From positions 1 to 5,391 of the forward strand of contig UROZ01000134.1 of assembly GCA_900549655.1 (NCBI GenBank): a stretch of 5,391 nucleotides of DNA, given 5' to 3'. The position numbers and the translations under genes are program-made. Shown piece after piece: positions 1 to 4,938 of this stretch. The number at the start of each line of letters is the position of its first letter. The first letter of the stretch is position 1. Origin of the DNA: an uncultured Collinsella sp. (GTDB lineage: Bacteria; Actinomycetota; Coriobacteriia; Coriobacteriales; Coriobacteriaceae). The notes beneath the pieces were generated by a model. It was given only the letters and a program-made list of their open reading frames with translations, ran no database searches and had not been told where the DNA came from.

Positions 1-55
1 AACCCTGGACCTTGGGATTAAGAGTCCCCTGCTCTACCAACTGAGCTAACGACCC
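1..55 (-). tRNA. tRNA-Lys(CTT), second copy, 3' part outside the window
   Basis: The 5' 55 bases of a lysine tRNA read on the minus strand. It starts at 55 with GGGTCGT, followed by the D arm (GCTC..GAGC) and an anticodon loop CTCTTAA with anticodon CTT, which reads AAG codons. The window edge cuts it inside the T arm, so the T loop, 3' acceptor strand and CCA are not visible. All 55 visible bases are identical to the complete copy at 99-174, so this is a recent duplication or a pair kept identical. It lies downstream of that copy in the same transcription direction and is probably part of the same transcript. Confidence 0.93.
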
Positions 56-59
56 AAAG

Positions 60-85
60 CTAAAGTCCGTTGTGGCGGACTTTAG
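60..85. other. Perfect 10-bp hairpin between the two tRNA-Lys copies
   Basis: CTAAAGTCCG (60-69) and CGGACTTTAG (76-85) are exact inverted repeats around a 6-base loop. The hairpin sits in the 43-nt spacer between the two lysine tRNAs. No T run follows on either strand, so it does not look like an intrinsic terminator. It may instead be a processing or spacing structure in the tRNA precursor; that role is inference. Confidence 0.6.
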
Positions 86-98
86 AGGAGATATCGTG

Positions 99-174
99 TG
101 GTGGGCCGTCAGGGGGTCGAACCCTGGACCTTGGGATTAAGAGTCCCCTGCTCTACCAACTGAGCTAACGACCC
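99..174 (-). tRNA. tRNA-Lys(CTT), complete
   Basis: A complete 76-nt tRNA on the minus strand, from G1 at 174 to the encoded CCA at 101-99. The acceptor stem GGGTCGT/ACGGCCC pairs over 7 bp with one T-G wobble. The T arm is CAGGG-TTCGACC-CCCTG, and the anticodon loop CTCTTAA gives anticodon CTT. The anticodon stem GGGGA/TCCCA has only four pairs because position 27 (G) faces 43 (A). GATATC occurs immediately 5' of the mature tRNA (175-180) and again just 3' of it (90-95). As this word is self-complementary, the precursor could extend the acceptor helix. Confidence 0.97.
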
Positions 175-196
175 GATATCAACACGAAGCAAGAAC

Positions 197-274
197 TGGG
201 GTGGGTAAAGGGACTCGAACCCTCGACCTACGGGACCACAACCCGTCGCTCTAGCCAACTGAGCTACACCCACC
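197..274 (-). tRNA. tRNA-His(GTG)
   Basis: A complete histidine tRNA on the minus strand. The anticodon loop TTGTGGT inside the stem ACGGG/CCCGT gives anticodon GTG. The acceptor stem GTGGGTG/TACCCAC is followed by discriminator C73 (position 200) and an encoded CCA (199-197). An extra G at 274 can pair with C73, giving the G-1:C73 pair that is the identity hallmark of bacterial tRNA-His. I include this G-1 in the span. It is the first gene of the tRNA cluster, 22 nt upstream of the first tRNA-Lys and 26 nt downstream of the promoter -10 element. Confidence 0.97.
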
Positions 275-300
275 GTGTCCTGTGCGCTTCGCGCTCGACT

Positions 301-329
301 ATTATTGCAAGGAACGCCACGCGATGCAA
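301..329 (-). promoter_or_regulatory. Sigma70-type promoter of the tRNA-His/Lys/Lys cluster
   Basis: On the minus strand, TTGCAT (329-324) and AATAAT (306-301) are separated by exactly 17 bases, the optimal spacing. AATAAT matches the -10 consensus at five of six positions; the -35 keeps TTG. Transcription would begin near 294, about 20 nt before the tRNA-His 5' end, which fits a stable-RNA promoter with a short leader. Confidence 0.7.
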
Positions 330-336
330 GCCCCAA

Positions 337-355
337 TTTTCAAGAATTTTGAAAA
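337..355. promoter_or_regulatory. A/T-rich dyad between the divergent tRNA cluster and aminotransferase
   Basis: TTTTCAA (337-343) and TTGAAAA (349-355) form an exact 7-base inverted repeat around GAATT. It lies about 85-100 nt upstream of the aminotransferase start and just upstream of the tRNA promoter -35. It could be an operator, or simply an A/T-rich upstream element of the tRNA promoter. No other copy is seen in the window. Confidence 0.3.
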
Positions 356-428
356 GAGTTTTTCGGATCCATTTCGAGCAAATCCCACCGGTTTCATAGG
401 AGTAAACTTGCCCCACTGCAAATGCTCG

Positions 429-434
429 AAAGGA
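429..434 (+). promoter_or_regulatory. Ribosome binding site deciding the aminotransferase start
   Basis: AAAGGA ends 5 bases before the ATG at 440, a normal Shine-Dalgarno spacing. The in-frame ATG at 422 has its nearest purine-rich stretch (AGGAG, 398-402) 19 bases away, which is too far. This favours the start at 440. I could not find a convincing -35/-10 pair for this gene on the plus strand. Confidence 0.7.
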
Positions 435-439
435 CCGGC

Positions 440-1621
440 ATGAAAGAACTCTCCAACCGCACGGCAACGTTTACCGATTCGGTCATCCGCCGTATGACGC
501 GCATCTCCAACAAGTATGGCGCCGTCAACCTGTCGCAGGGCTTCCCCGACTTCGATCCCCCGGCGCAGCTGCTCAATAGTCTGGGCACCATCGCCACCGA
601 CCCCAAGCCGCTTTACCACCAGTACTCCATCACCTGGGGCTCCCAGGCCATGCGCGAGGCGCTCGCCGCCAAACAGGAGCACTTTATGGGCATGCCGGTG
701 AACCCCAACGAGAATATCGTAGTCACTTGCGGCTCCACCGAGGCCATGATGGCCGCCATGATGACGGTCGCGAACCCCGGCGACAAGGTCGTCATCTTCT
801 CGCCGTTCTACGAGAACTACGGCGCTGACACCATTCTCTCGGGAGCCGAGCCCATCTATGTGCCGCTCAACCCGCCCACCTTTGACTTCGACCGCGAGGT
901 CCTCGAGGCGGCCTTCCGCGACAACGACCCAAAGGCCATCGTCCTGTGCAACCCTTCCAACCCCTGCGGCAAGGTCTTTACGCGCGAGGAGCTCACCTTT
1001 ATCGCCGACCTCTGCAAAAAGTACGACGCCTATTGCATCACCGACGAGGTATACGAGCACATCGTCTACGCACCCCATGAGCACGTCTACATGGCCACGC
1101 TGCCTGGCATGTTCGAGCGCACCATCAGCTGCAGCTCGCTGTCCAAGACCTACTCCATCACCGGCTGGCGTCTGGGCTACACTATCGCCCCTGCCGAAAT
1201 CACCGAGCGCATCAAAAAGGTCCACGACTTCCTCACCGTGGGCGCCGCCGCTCCCCTGCAGGAAGCCGTCGTCACCGCCCTCAACTTCGACGACAGCTAT
1301 TACGATGAGGTCCTTGACCTCTATGCCGCCAAACGCGACCTGTTCTGCCAGGGACTCGACAGCATCGGTCTTGAGCATAACGTGCCGCAGGGCGCCTACT
1401 ACGTCATGATGGACATCTCTGAGTTTGGCTATGACAGCGACCTCGAATTCTGCGAGGACCTGGCCTCAAAGGTGGGCGTGGGCGCCGTGCCCGGCTCGAG
1501 CTTCTTCCGCGAGCCCGTCAACCACCTGATTCGTTTCCACTTTGCCAAGCGAGACGAGACGCTTAACGCGGCACTGGAGAACCTCAAGTCCCTGCGTGAT
1601 AAAATCAAACCGCGCGGGTAA
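440..1621 (+). CDS. Class I/II PLP-dependent aminotransferase
   Basis: A 393-residue fold-type I aminotransferase, cytosolic, transferring an amino group from an amino acid to a 2-oxo acid. Visible landmarks are NLSQGFPDF near residues 30-38, NPSNPCG at 171-177 (N174 faces the cofactor ring), DEVYEH at 202-207 (D202 would contact the pyridine nitrogen and Y205 the ring oxygen), SLSKTYSITGWRLGY with the Schiff-base lysine K236, and IRFHFAK near the C-terminus, where R365 should hold the substrate carboxylate. All catalytic positions are intact and the length is normal. The NLSQGFPDF start and IRF.FAK end resemble the kynurenine/glutamine transaminase and E. coli YbdL (methionine aminotransferase) branch more than AspC, but substrate cannot be fixed from sequence. 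The start at 440 is chosen over 422 (399 residues) for its Shine-Dalgarno. It is monocistronic, closed by a terminator 26 bases after the stop. Confidence 0.93.
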   Translation: MKELSNRTATFTDSVIRRMTRISNKYGAVNLSQGFPDFDPPAQLLNSLGTIATDPKPLYHQYSITWGSQAMREALAAKQEHFMGMPVNPNENIVVTCGSTEAMMAAMMTVANPGDKVVIFSPFYENYGADTILSGAEPIYVPLNPPTFDFDREVLEAAFRDNDPKAIVLCNPSNPCGKVFTREELTFIADLCKKYDAYCITDEVYEHIVYAPHEHVYMATLPGMFERTISCSSLSKTYSITGWRLGYTIAPAEITERIKKVHDFLTVGAAAPLQEAVVTALNFDDSYYDEVLDLYAAKRDLFCQGLDSIGLEHNVPQGAYYVMMDISEFGYDSDLEFCEDLASKVGVGAVPGSSFFREPVNHLIRFHFAKRDETLNAALENLKSLRDKIKPRG

Positions 1622-1646
1622 GGACGGCCCGGCAACTAAAGTAACT

Positions 1647-1689
1647 AAAGAAGCCCCGCACCGCCTGCCGCGTTGCGAGGCTTCTTTTT
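1647..1689 (+). terminator. Intrinsic terminator of the aminotransferase gene
   Basis: AAAGAAGCC (1647-1655) pairs with GGCTTCTTT (1679-1687). An inner CGCA/TGCG stem (1657-1660 with 1674-1677) and CGC/GCG (1662-1664 with 1670-1672) extend it past single mismatches. The stem runs into a five-T tract at 1685-1689. It begins 26 bases after the stop codon and separates this gene from the kinase downstream. An imperfect tandem pair of AACTAAAG (1634-1641 and 1643-1650) leads into it. Confidence 0.85.
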
Positions 1690-1696
1690 ATGGCGC

Positions 1697-1724
1697 TTTC
1701 TTAAATGGTTTAGAGCTCTATACT
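1697..1724 (+). promoter_or_regulatory. Candidate promoter of the ROK kinase gene
   Basis: TATACT (1719-1724) is a good -10 element, five of six to consensus. The -35 region is poor: TTTCTT at 1697-1702 is the best hexamer, with a 16-base spacer. Transcription would start near 1731, giving a leader of about 32 nt. A perfect palindrome, TAGAGCTCTA (1711-1720), overlaps the first two bases of the -10. A weak -35 with an overlapping palindrome is compatible with regulation, but nothing here proves it. Confidence 0.5.
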
Positions 1725-1750
1725 TTAGTCATGGAGCAACTCGTCCCAGT

Positions 1751-1757
1751 GAGAGGA
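1751..1757 (+). promoter_or_regulatory. Ribosome binding site deciding the ROK kinase start
   Basis: GAGAGGA ends 5 bases before the ATG at 1763. The reading frame is open back to an ATG at 1673, but that codon lies inside the preceding terminator hairpin and upstream of the likely promoter, so 1763 is the real start. Confidence 0.85.
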
Positions 1758-1762
1758 ATATT

Positions 1763-2653
1763 ATGGAAGAGCAGCAACTTATCGGAGCGCTCGAGGCCGG
1801 CGGCACCAAGATGGTCTGCGCCACGGGCTATGCAGACGGCACGGTCCTGGAGCGTGAGCAGATCGTGACCACGACTCCGCAGGAGACCGTCGAGGCCGTC
1901 AACGCATGGTTTGCCGACAAGGGCATCGCCGCGCTGGGCATCGGCGCCTTTGGCCCCACCGCAGTCAACCCTGCCTCGCCCCAATACGGCAAGATCCTGG
2001 AGACGCCCAAAACGGCATGGCGCTACTTTGACCTGCTGGGCACCATCCAAAACGAGCTCAATATTCCCTGCGGCTACGACACCGACGTCAACGTCGCCTG
2101 CCTGGGCGAGGTCACCTTTGGTTGCGCCCAGGGCCTCACTGACGTTGTGTATCTGACCATCGGTACCGGCGTGGGCGCCGGCGTGCTCTCGGGCGGCCAG
2201 CTCGTGCACGGCATGATGCATCCCGAGGCCGGCCACATCCTGGTCACGCGCGACCCGCGCGACACCATTGGCGAGCACAGCGCCTGCCCCTTCCACGACA
2301 ACTGTCTCGAGGGCCTCATCGCCGGCCCCGGCGTTAAAAAGCGCTGGGATGGCAAGAGCGCCGGAGACATGGCCGATGACTCGGAGGCCATGGACCTGCT
2401 CGCCGGCTATCTGGCACAGGCACTCATGACCTACACGCTGTGCTACGCGCCGCAAAAGATCATCATCGGCGGCGGCGTGGCCGACCACACTCCCATCGTG
2501 CCGCTCGCACGCAAAAAGTGCGCCGAGATGCTCAACGGCTATATCGTCACGCCCGAGGTCAACGACATCGATAGCTACATCGTCAACAACAGCCTCGAGG
2601 GCAAGCAGGGCATCATGGGCTGCCTGGCCCTGGGCGCACAGGCGCTTCAGTAG
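1763..2653 (+). CDS. ROK-family sugar kinase, probably fructokinase
   Basis: A 296-residue cytosolic sugar kinase. The N-terminal phosphate loop is GALEAGGTK (8-16), which is the fructokinase version of the ROK/ASKHA motif. DTDVNVA (106-112) supplies the probable catalytic base D108. LTIGTGVGAG (131-140) is the second nucleotide-binding loop, and IIIGGGV (233-239) the C-terminal adenosine-site loop. The ROK zinc site is complete: H158 in EAGH, then C175, H178 and C181 in CPFHDNC, followed by LEGLIAGP. This layout closely matches Bacillus subtilis YdhR-type fructokinases (fructose to fructose 6-phosphate with ATP), shorter than ROK repressors and without a DNA-binding domain. Mannose or another hexose is possible. 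It stands alone, with its own promoter and ribosome binding site, and ends at a strong bidirectional terminator. No sugar transporter or hydrolase lies beside it in the window. Confidence 0.92.
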   Translation: MEEQQLIGALEAGGTKMVCATGYADGTVLEREQIVTTTPQETVEAVNAWFADKGIAALGIGAFGPTAVNPASPQYGKILETPKTAWRYFDLLGTIQNELNIPCGYDTDVNVACLGEVTFGCAQGLTDVVYLTIGTGVGAGVLSGGQLVHGMMHPEAGHILVTRDPRDTIGEHSACPFHDNCLEGLIAGPGVKKRWDGKSAGDMADDSEAMDLLAGYLAQALMTYTLCYAPQKIIIGGGVADHTPIVPLARKKCAEMLNGYIVTPEVNDIDSYIVNNSLEGKQGIMGCLALGAQALQ

Positions 2654-2735
2654 CAGACGCACCCACGGGGCGTGGCACGCCCGGCAAATCCGACCTACGG
2701 AACGACGCCACCACGCCTCATATAAGCCCTCAAAT

Positions 2736-2782
2736 AAAAAAGGCCGCCTAGGACCAAACAATACGTCCTAGGCGGCCTTTTT
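2736..2782. terminator. Strong bidirectional terminator between convergent genes
   Basis: GGCCGCCTAGGAC (2742-2754) and GTCCTAGGCGGCC (2765-2777) form a perfect 13-bp G/C-rich stem with a 10-base loop. It is flanked by A6 on the left and T5 on the right, so the helix can reach 18 bp and both strands end in a U tract. It serves the plus-strand kinase, whose stop is 82 bases upstream, and the minus-strand VanZ-like gene. The VanZ-like stop codon and last codons are inside the stem. Confidence 0.95.
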
Positions 2783-3217
2783 GGCGCACATCAGCGACCG
2801 TAAGAGATATCGGAGCACAACGCCCGTTGCCGCTCCACAGCAGTCGATCATCACATCGGTGATCATTCCAGCGCGTCCCGGCACAAAGAGCTGAATCGTC
2901 TCGTCGATCGAGGGAATCAGCAGCAGGAACACCGCCGTGGGCAGCAGCACGTCAAAGGTGCGCCGGCCCTCAAAATCAAAGGCGTGCGTTGCCAAGATGC
3001 CGAGCACCATATACTCGGTAAAATGCGCGCACTTGCGAACAACAAAGTTGGTCACCCATTCATATGGAAGTCCCACGCTGTGCAGGAAACCGCGGATAGC
3101 TTCCATGACCGTTAGGCTCAGCGAGCCCGACCCCGAGCCGGGAACCAGCGAATTGCCCCAGATCAAGAGCGCCATCAGGCAGGTTACAACCGCCCATTTT
3201 CGATTGATCTTAACCAT
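2768..3217 (-). CDS. VanZ-like family membrane protein
   Basis: A 149-residue integral membrane protein of the VanZ-like family (the fold named after the teicoplanin-resistance protein VanZ; the biochemical role of most members is unknown). An N-terminal hydrophobic helix spans about residues 8-25. Family motifs follow in order: RKCAHFTEYMVLG (61-73), with K62, H65, E68 and Y69 in the usual places; a hydrophobic stretch at 88-102; DETIQLFVPGR (105-115), then D121 and D125 as DVMIDCCGAATG; and a last helix to about 142. The ATG is 7 nt beyond the upstream gene's stop, with GGAGG at 3234-3230 inside that gene's end, 12 nt from the ATG, suggesting translational coupling. The final residues KKAA and the stop are encoded by the terminator stem. 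This is a small VanZ-like protein outside any van cluster, so glycopeptide resistance should not be inferred. Confidence 0.9.
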   Translation of the reverse strand: MVKINRKWAVVTCLMALLIWGNSLVPGSGSGSLSLTVMEAIRGFLHSVGLPYEWVTNFVVRKCAHFTEYMVLGILATHAFDFEGRRTFDVLLPTAVFLLLIPSIDETIQLFVPGRAGMITDVMIDCCGAATGVVLRYLLRSLMCAKKAA

Positions 3218-3224
3218 GCAGAAG

Positions 3225-4625
3225 TTATGCCTCCGCGCGGAGCGGCGCGAAGCTGGCGGTACCGCCCTCGATAACGCTCAGATAAGCACGGCCCGTACGC
3301 TTGGCGGTAGAGGACTGCAGGCGCTCGATCTCTTCCTCGAGGATCTGATTGACGCGCTCGTGACGACGGTTTTCCATAATGCCGGCGGCAATAGCCTCGG
3401 CTCGCTCGATGCTCTCGCGCGAGATACGGGCAGTATCCTCGGGGAACACAGCACTGTGACGGCCGACATAGGCGGGGACAGCAGGCTGAGGGGCAGCGAC
3501 GGGAGCGGGGGCTGCAACAGGAGCGGGCTCGTCAATCTCATCCAGGATCGCGGTGGCGGCGGCCCACATGTCCTCGTGGCCCGAGTAATCGGCCATGGGG
3601 ACATCAACCTCGAGCGAGGCATCTGGAAGGTCGCCGGTGTTGATGCGATCTTGGGCATCAATCGATGCGGTAATGGCTGCAGGCTCATCGAGGTCATCGA
3701 GATCGATGTCCGCGGCACCGGAGATGATAGGCATGCTGGCGAGGTTTGCATTGTACGGCGCAGCCTCAGCCGCCTGCTGCTGGGCAGGAGCGCCCCACAA
3801 CGAGCTTTCGGCGGCACGGCGGGCGGCAACGGCCTCCTCGTCCGCGGCCATGGCTTCATCAACGTACGAATTGTCGGCAGAAGCGTTCGCGTCCGCCGAG
3901 GTAGCGCTGTAGGCGTTATTGGCTGCCGCGTTGGCGACGAGTGCCACGAAAGCCGCCGTGCTGCCCGCAGGGGCGGCCTGGGAGCCAGACACGGCGCGTG
4001 CCGCGGCGGCGATGTCGTCGCGATTGAAGGAGCCGGTCTGCCCGCCGTTGGTGAGCTCGTCGATGGCGACTTGATAGACGTCGCGCGAGTGCGCAGGGTC
4101 GCAGCTCACCGGCGAATCGTCGTCGAGCATACTGTCGATCATGGACCAAGCCTCGGCCTCGTCCATGGCATCTGCGGCTCGAGCGATGGTAGGGACACCA
4201 TCATCGGCATGACGGCGCTGGAACGCACCAGTCAGGCCGGAAAGGAATGCCGAGGTAGACTGCTCCGCCTGAGCCTGAGAAGCAGAAGCCGCAGCGTAAG
4301 GAGTCGCATCCTGCTGCTGAGCTGGAATCGAGGCGGTCTTGAACTCGCTTTGATGCTGATTGAGATTGGCGGCACCGCCCATGGCATCAGGCTGGAACAG
4401 ACGCTCTTCACGCTGCGCACGGTACTCGGAGATACCCAGCGAGGCGGCATAGATACCCACGCCCGCCACCGCGCCCACGGCGAAGGGAACCGCACCCGCC
4501 ACGACCGTCTCGTTCACCGACGAAAACGGCAGCGTCGCGGCATACATAACCACGGGAGCGGCAAGGCCTATCCCGCACGAAAGTCCGGCAAGGACTGCTC
4601 GTTGTGTTGCATCAGAAGAAGCCAT
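3225..4625 (-). CDS. Unrecognised membrane protein with two helices and long Ala/Asp-rich cytoplasmic tail
   Basis: I do not recognise a family. The 466-residue protein begins with two hydrophobic helices (about 10-34 and 40-65) joined by a short SSVNE turn. Arginines at 69, 72 and 75 after the second helix predict that both ends face the cytoplasm. Residues 80-360 are low-complexity, rich in Ala, Ser, Gln and Asp, with acidic patches (LDDDS, DIDLDDLDE) and few hydrophobic stretches, so probably largely disordered. A PAPVAA repeat precedes residue 385. The last 80 residues look folded: a charged, probably coiled helix (about 402-437, ending in NQILEEEIERLQ), then a short basic segment and YLSVIEGG. 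The start at 4625 has GGGGAG at 5 nt spacing; the ATG nine codons earlier lacks one. First gene of a two-gene unit with VanZ. The plus-strand open frame opposite it is a composition artefact. Confidence 0.85.
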   Translation of the reverse strand: MASSDATQRAVLAGLSCGIGLAAPVVMYAATLPFSSVNETVVAGAVPFAVGAVAGVGIYAASLGISEYRAQREERLFQPDAMGGAANLNQHQSEFKTASIPAQQQDATPYAAASASQAQAEQSTSAFLSGLTGAFQRRHADDGVPTIARAADAMDEAEAWSMIDSMLDDDSPVSCDPAHSRDVYQVAIDELTNGGQTGSFNRDDIAAAARAVSGSQAAPAGSTAAFVALVANAAANNAYSATSADANASADNSYVDEAMAADEEAVAARRAAESSLWGAPAQQQAAEAAPYNANLASMPIISGAADIDLDDLDEPAAITASIDAQDRINTGDLPDASLEVDVPMADYSGHEDMWAAATAILDEIDEPAPVAAPAPVAAPQPAVPAYVGRHSAVFPEDTARISRESIERAEAIAAGIMENRRHERVNQILEEEIERLQSSTAKRTGRAYLSVIEGGTASFAPLRAEA

Positions 4626-4630
4626 GAGCT

Positions 4631-4636
4631 CTCCCC
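4631..4636 (-). promoter_or_regulatory. Ribosome binding site deciding the membrane-protein start
   Basis: On the minus strand GGGGAG (4636-4631) is followed by 5 bases and the ATG at 4625. It lies inside the frame of the alternative upstream ATG (4652), which has no comparable site, so the downstream ATG is preferred. Confidence 0.8.
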
Positions 4637-4683
4637 ATCTTCCAGCACCCAAATCGCATCATTTAGTTGGCTGCGCGAGAGAA

Positions 4684-4732
4684 GATGAAGCGGGGCTATG
4701 CCCCAAAGCAACGGTATATGGTTCGTTTCATC
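4684..4732 (-). promoter_or_regulatory. Possible structured 5' leader of the membrane-protein unit
   Basis: In the minus-strand RNA, GATGAA (4732-4727) can pair with TTCATC (4689-4684). Inside lies a hairpin with a 5-bp G/C stem, GGGGC-ATA-GCCCC (4704-4692), close to the 3' arm. It sits between the predicted transcription start near 4755 and the ATG at 4625. There is no U tract, so it is not a plain terminator, and it matches no riboswitch class I know. Confidence 0.3.
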
Positions 4733-4761
4733 TGCGTTTTCCGTCGCGAAGCTTAAAAGCT

Positions 4762-4790
4762 ATTATGCGAAACCGCCCAGTCGATTGCAA
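4762..4790 (-). promoter_or_regulatory. Sigma70-type promoter of the membrane-protein/VanZ unit
   Basis: On the minus strand TTGCAA (4790-4785) and CATAAT (4767-4762) are exactly 17 bases apart. The -10 matches consensus at five of six positions and the -35 at four. It lies after the rho terminator, so the two membrane genes should be transcribed independently of rho. It closely resembles the tRNA-cluster promoter at 301-329. Confidence 0.7.
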
Positions 4791-4870
4791 GCGACGATGT
4801 CGGATTGAAACGGGAAACCTGCTGCTCGTCGGTCTTATGGTCAAAAAATGGTGACGAACGGCGATATGGA

Positions 4871-4901
4871 AAAGGGCCGAGGCTCAAAGCCCCGACCCTT
4901 T
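4871..4901 (-). terminator. Intrinsic terminator downstream of rho
   Basis: Arms at 4871-4883 and 4889-4901 enclose a 5-base loop. In the minus-strand RNA all 13 positions pair, two of them as G-U wobbles, and a short U4 follows (4873-4870). In the plus-strand RNA the same two positions become C-A and A-C mismatches. The element therefore favours minus-strand transcripts, meaning rho, whose stop codon is 37 bases upstream. Confidence 0.8.
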
Positions 4902-4938
4902 ATCGCATTGATGACTATCGCTGCGCGTGGATGACAAC

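Larger units (their letters stand above)
4626..4938. other. Intergenic region between rho and the two-gene membrane unit
   Basis: A 313-base stretch with no credible gene. From right to left it contains the rho terminator (4871-4901), the promoter of the membrane-protein unit (4762-4790), a short palindrome at 4750-4761 across the expected transcription start (AGCTT-AA-AAGCT), and a leader of about 130 nt with possible secondary structure at 4684-4732. A plus-strand open frame here has no ribosome binding site or recognisable product. Confidence 0.75.

Noticed and set aside
302..1378. 358-codon minus-strand open frame opposite the aminotransferase
   Set aside because: The plus strand encodes an intact aminotransferase with all catalytic residues; the antisense product is Val/Gly/Asp-rich with no known motif.
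1673..1762. N-terminal extension of the ROK kinase from an ATG at 1673
   Set aside because: This stretch contains the upstream terminator, the -10 element and the ribosome binding site, and the extra residues do not resemble the ROK N-terminus.
2668..2682. Hairpin GGGCGT-GGC-ACGCCC just after the kinase stop
   Set aside because: The stem is only 6 bp and no T run follows. The real terminator is the much stronger stem at 2736-2782.
1718..2761. 347-codon minus-strand open frame opposite the ROK kinase
   Set aside because: It is a shadow of the kinase reading frame and runs through the bidirectional terminator and the kinase promoter; no domain is visible.
2768..3217. Vancomycin/teicoplanin resistance gene
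   Set aside because: The protein is VanZ-like by motif, but there are no vanR, vanS, vanH, vanA or vanX relatives nearby. Small VanZ-like proteins are common in bacteria without resistance.
2937..4688. 583-codon plus-strand open frame opposite the membrane-protein and VanZ genes
   Set aside because: It has Arg/Gly-rich low-complexity content, no recognisable domain, no ribosome binding site, and crosses two well-supported genes and an intergenic region. The minus-strand gene has a promoter, Shine-Dalgarno and membrane helices, so this is a shadow of G/C-biased codons.
4800..4812. GGATTGAAAC-like ending resembling the 3' end of some CRISPR repeats
   Set aside because: It occurs once. There is no second copy at spacer distance and no cas gene in the window.
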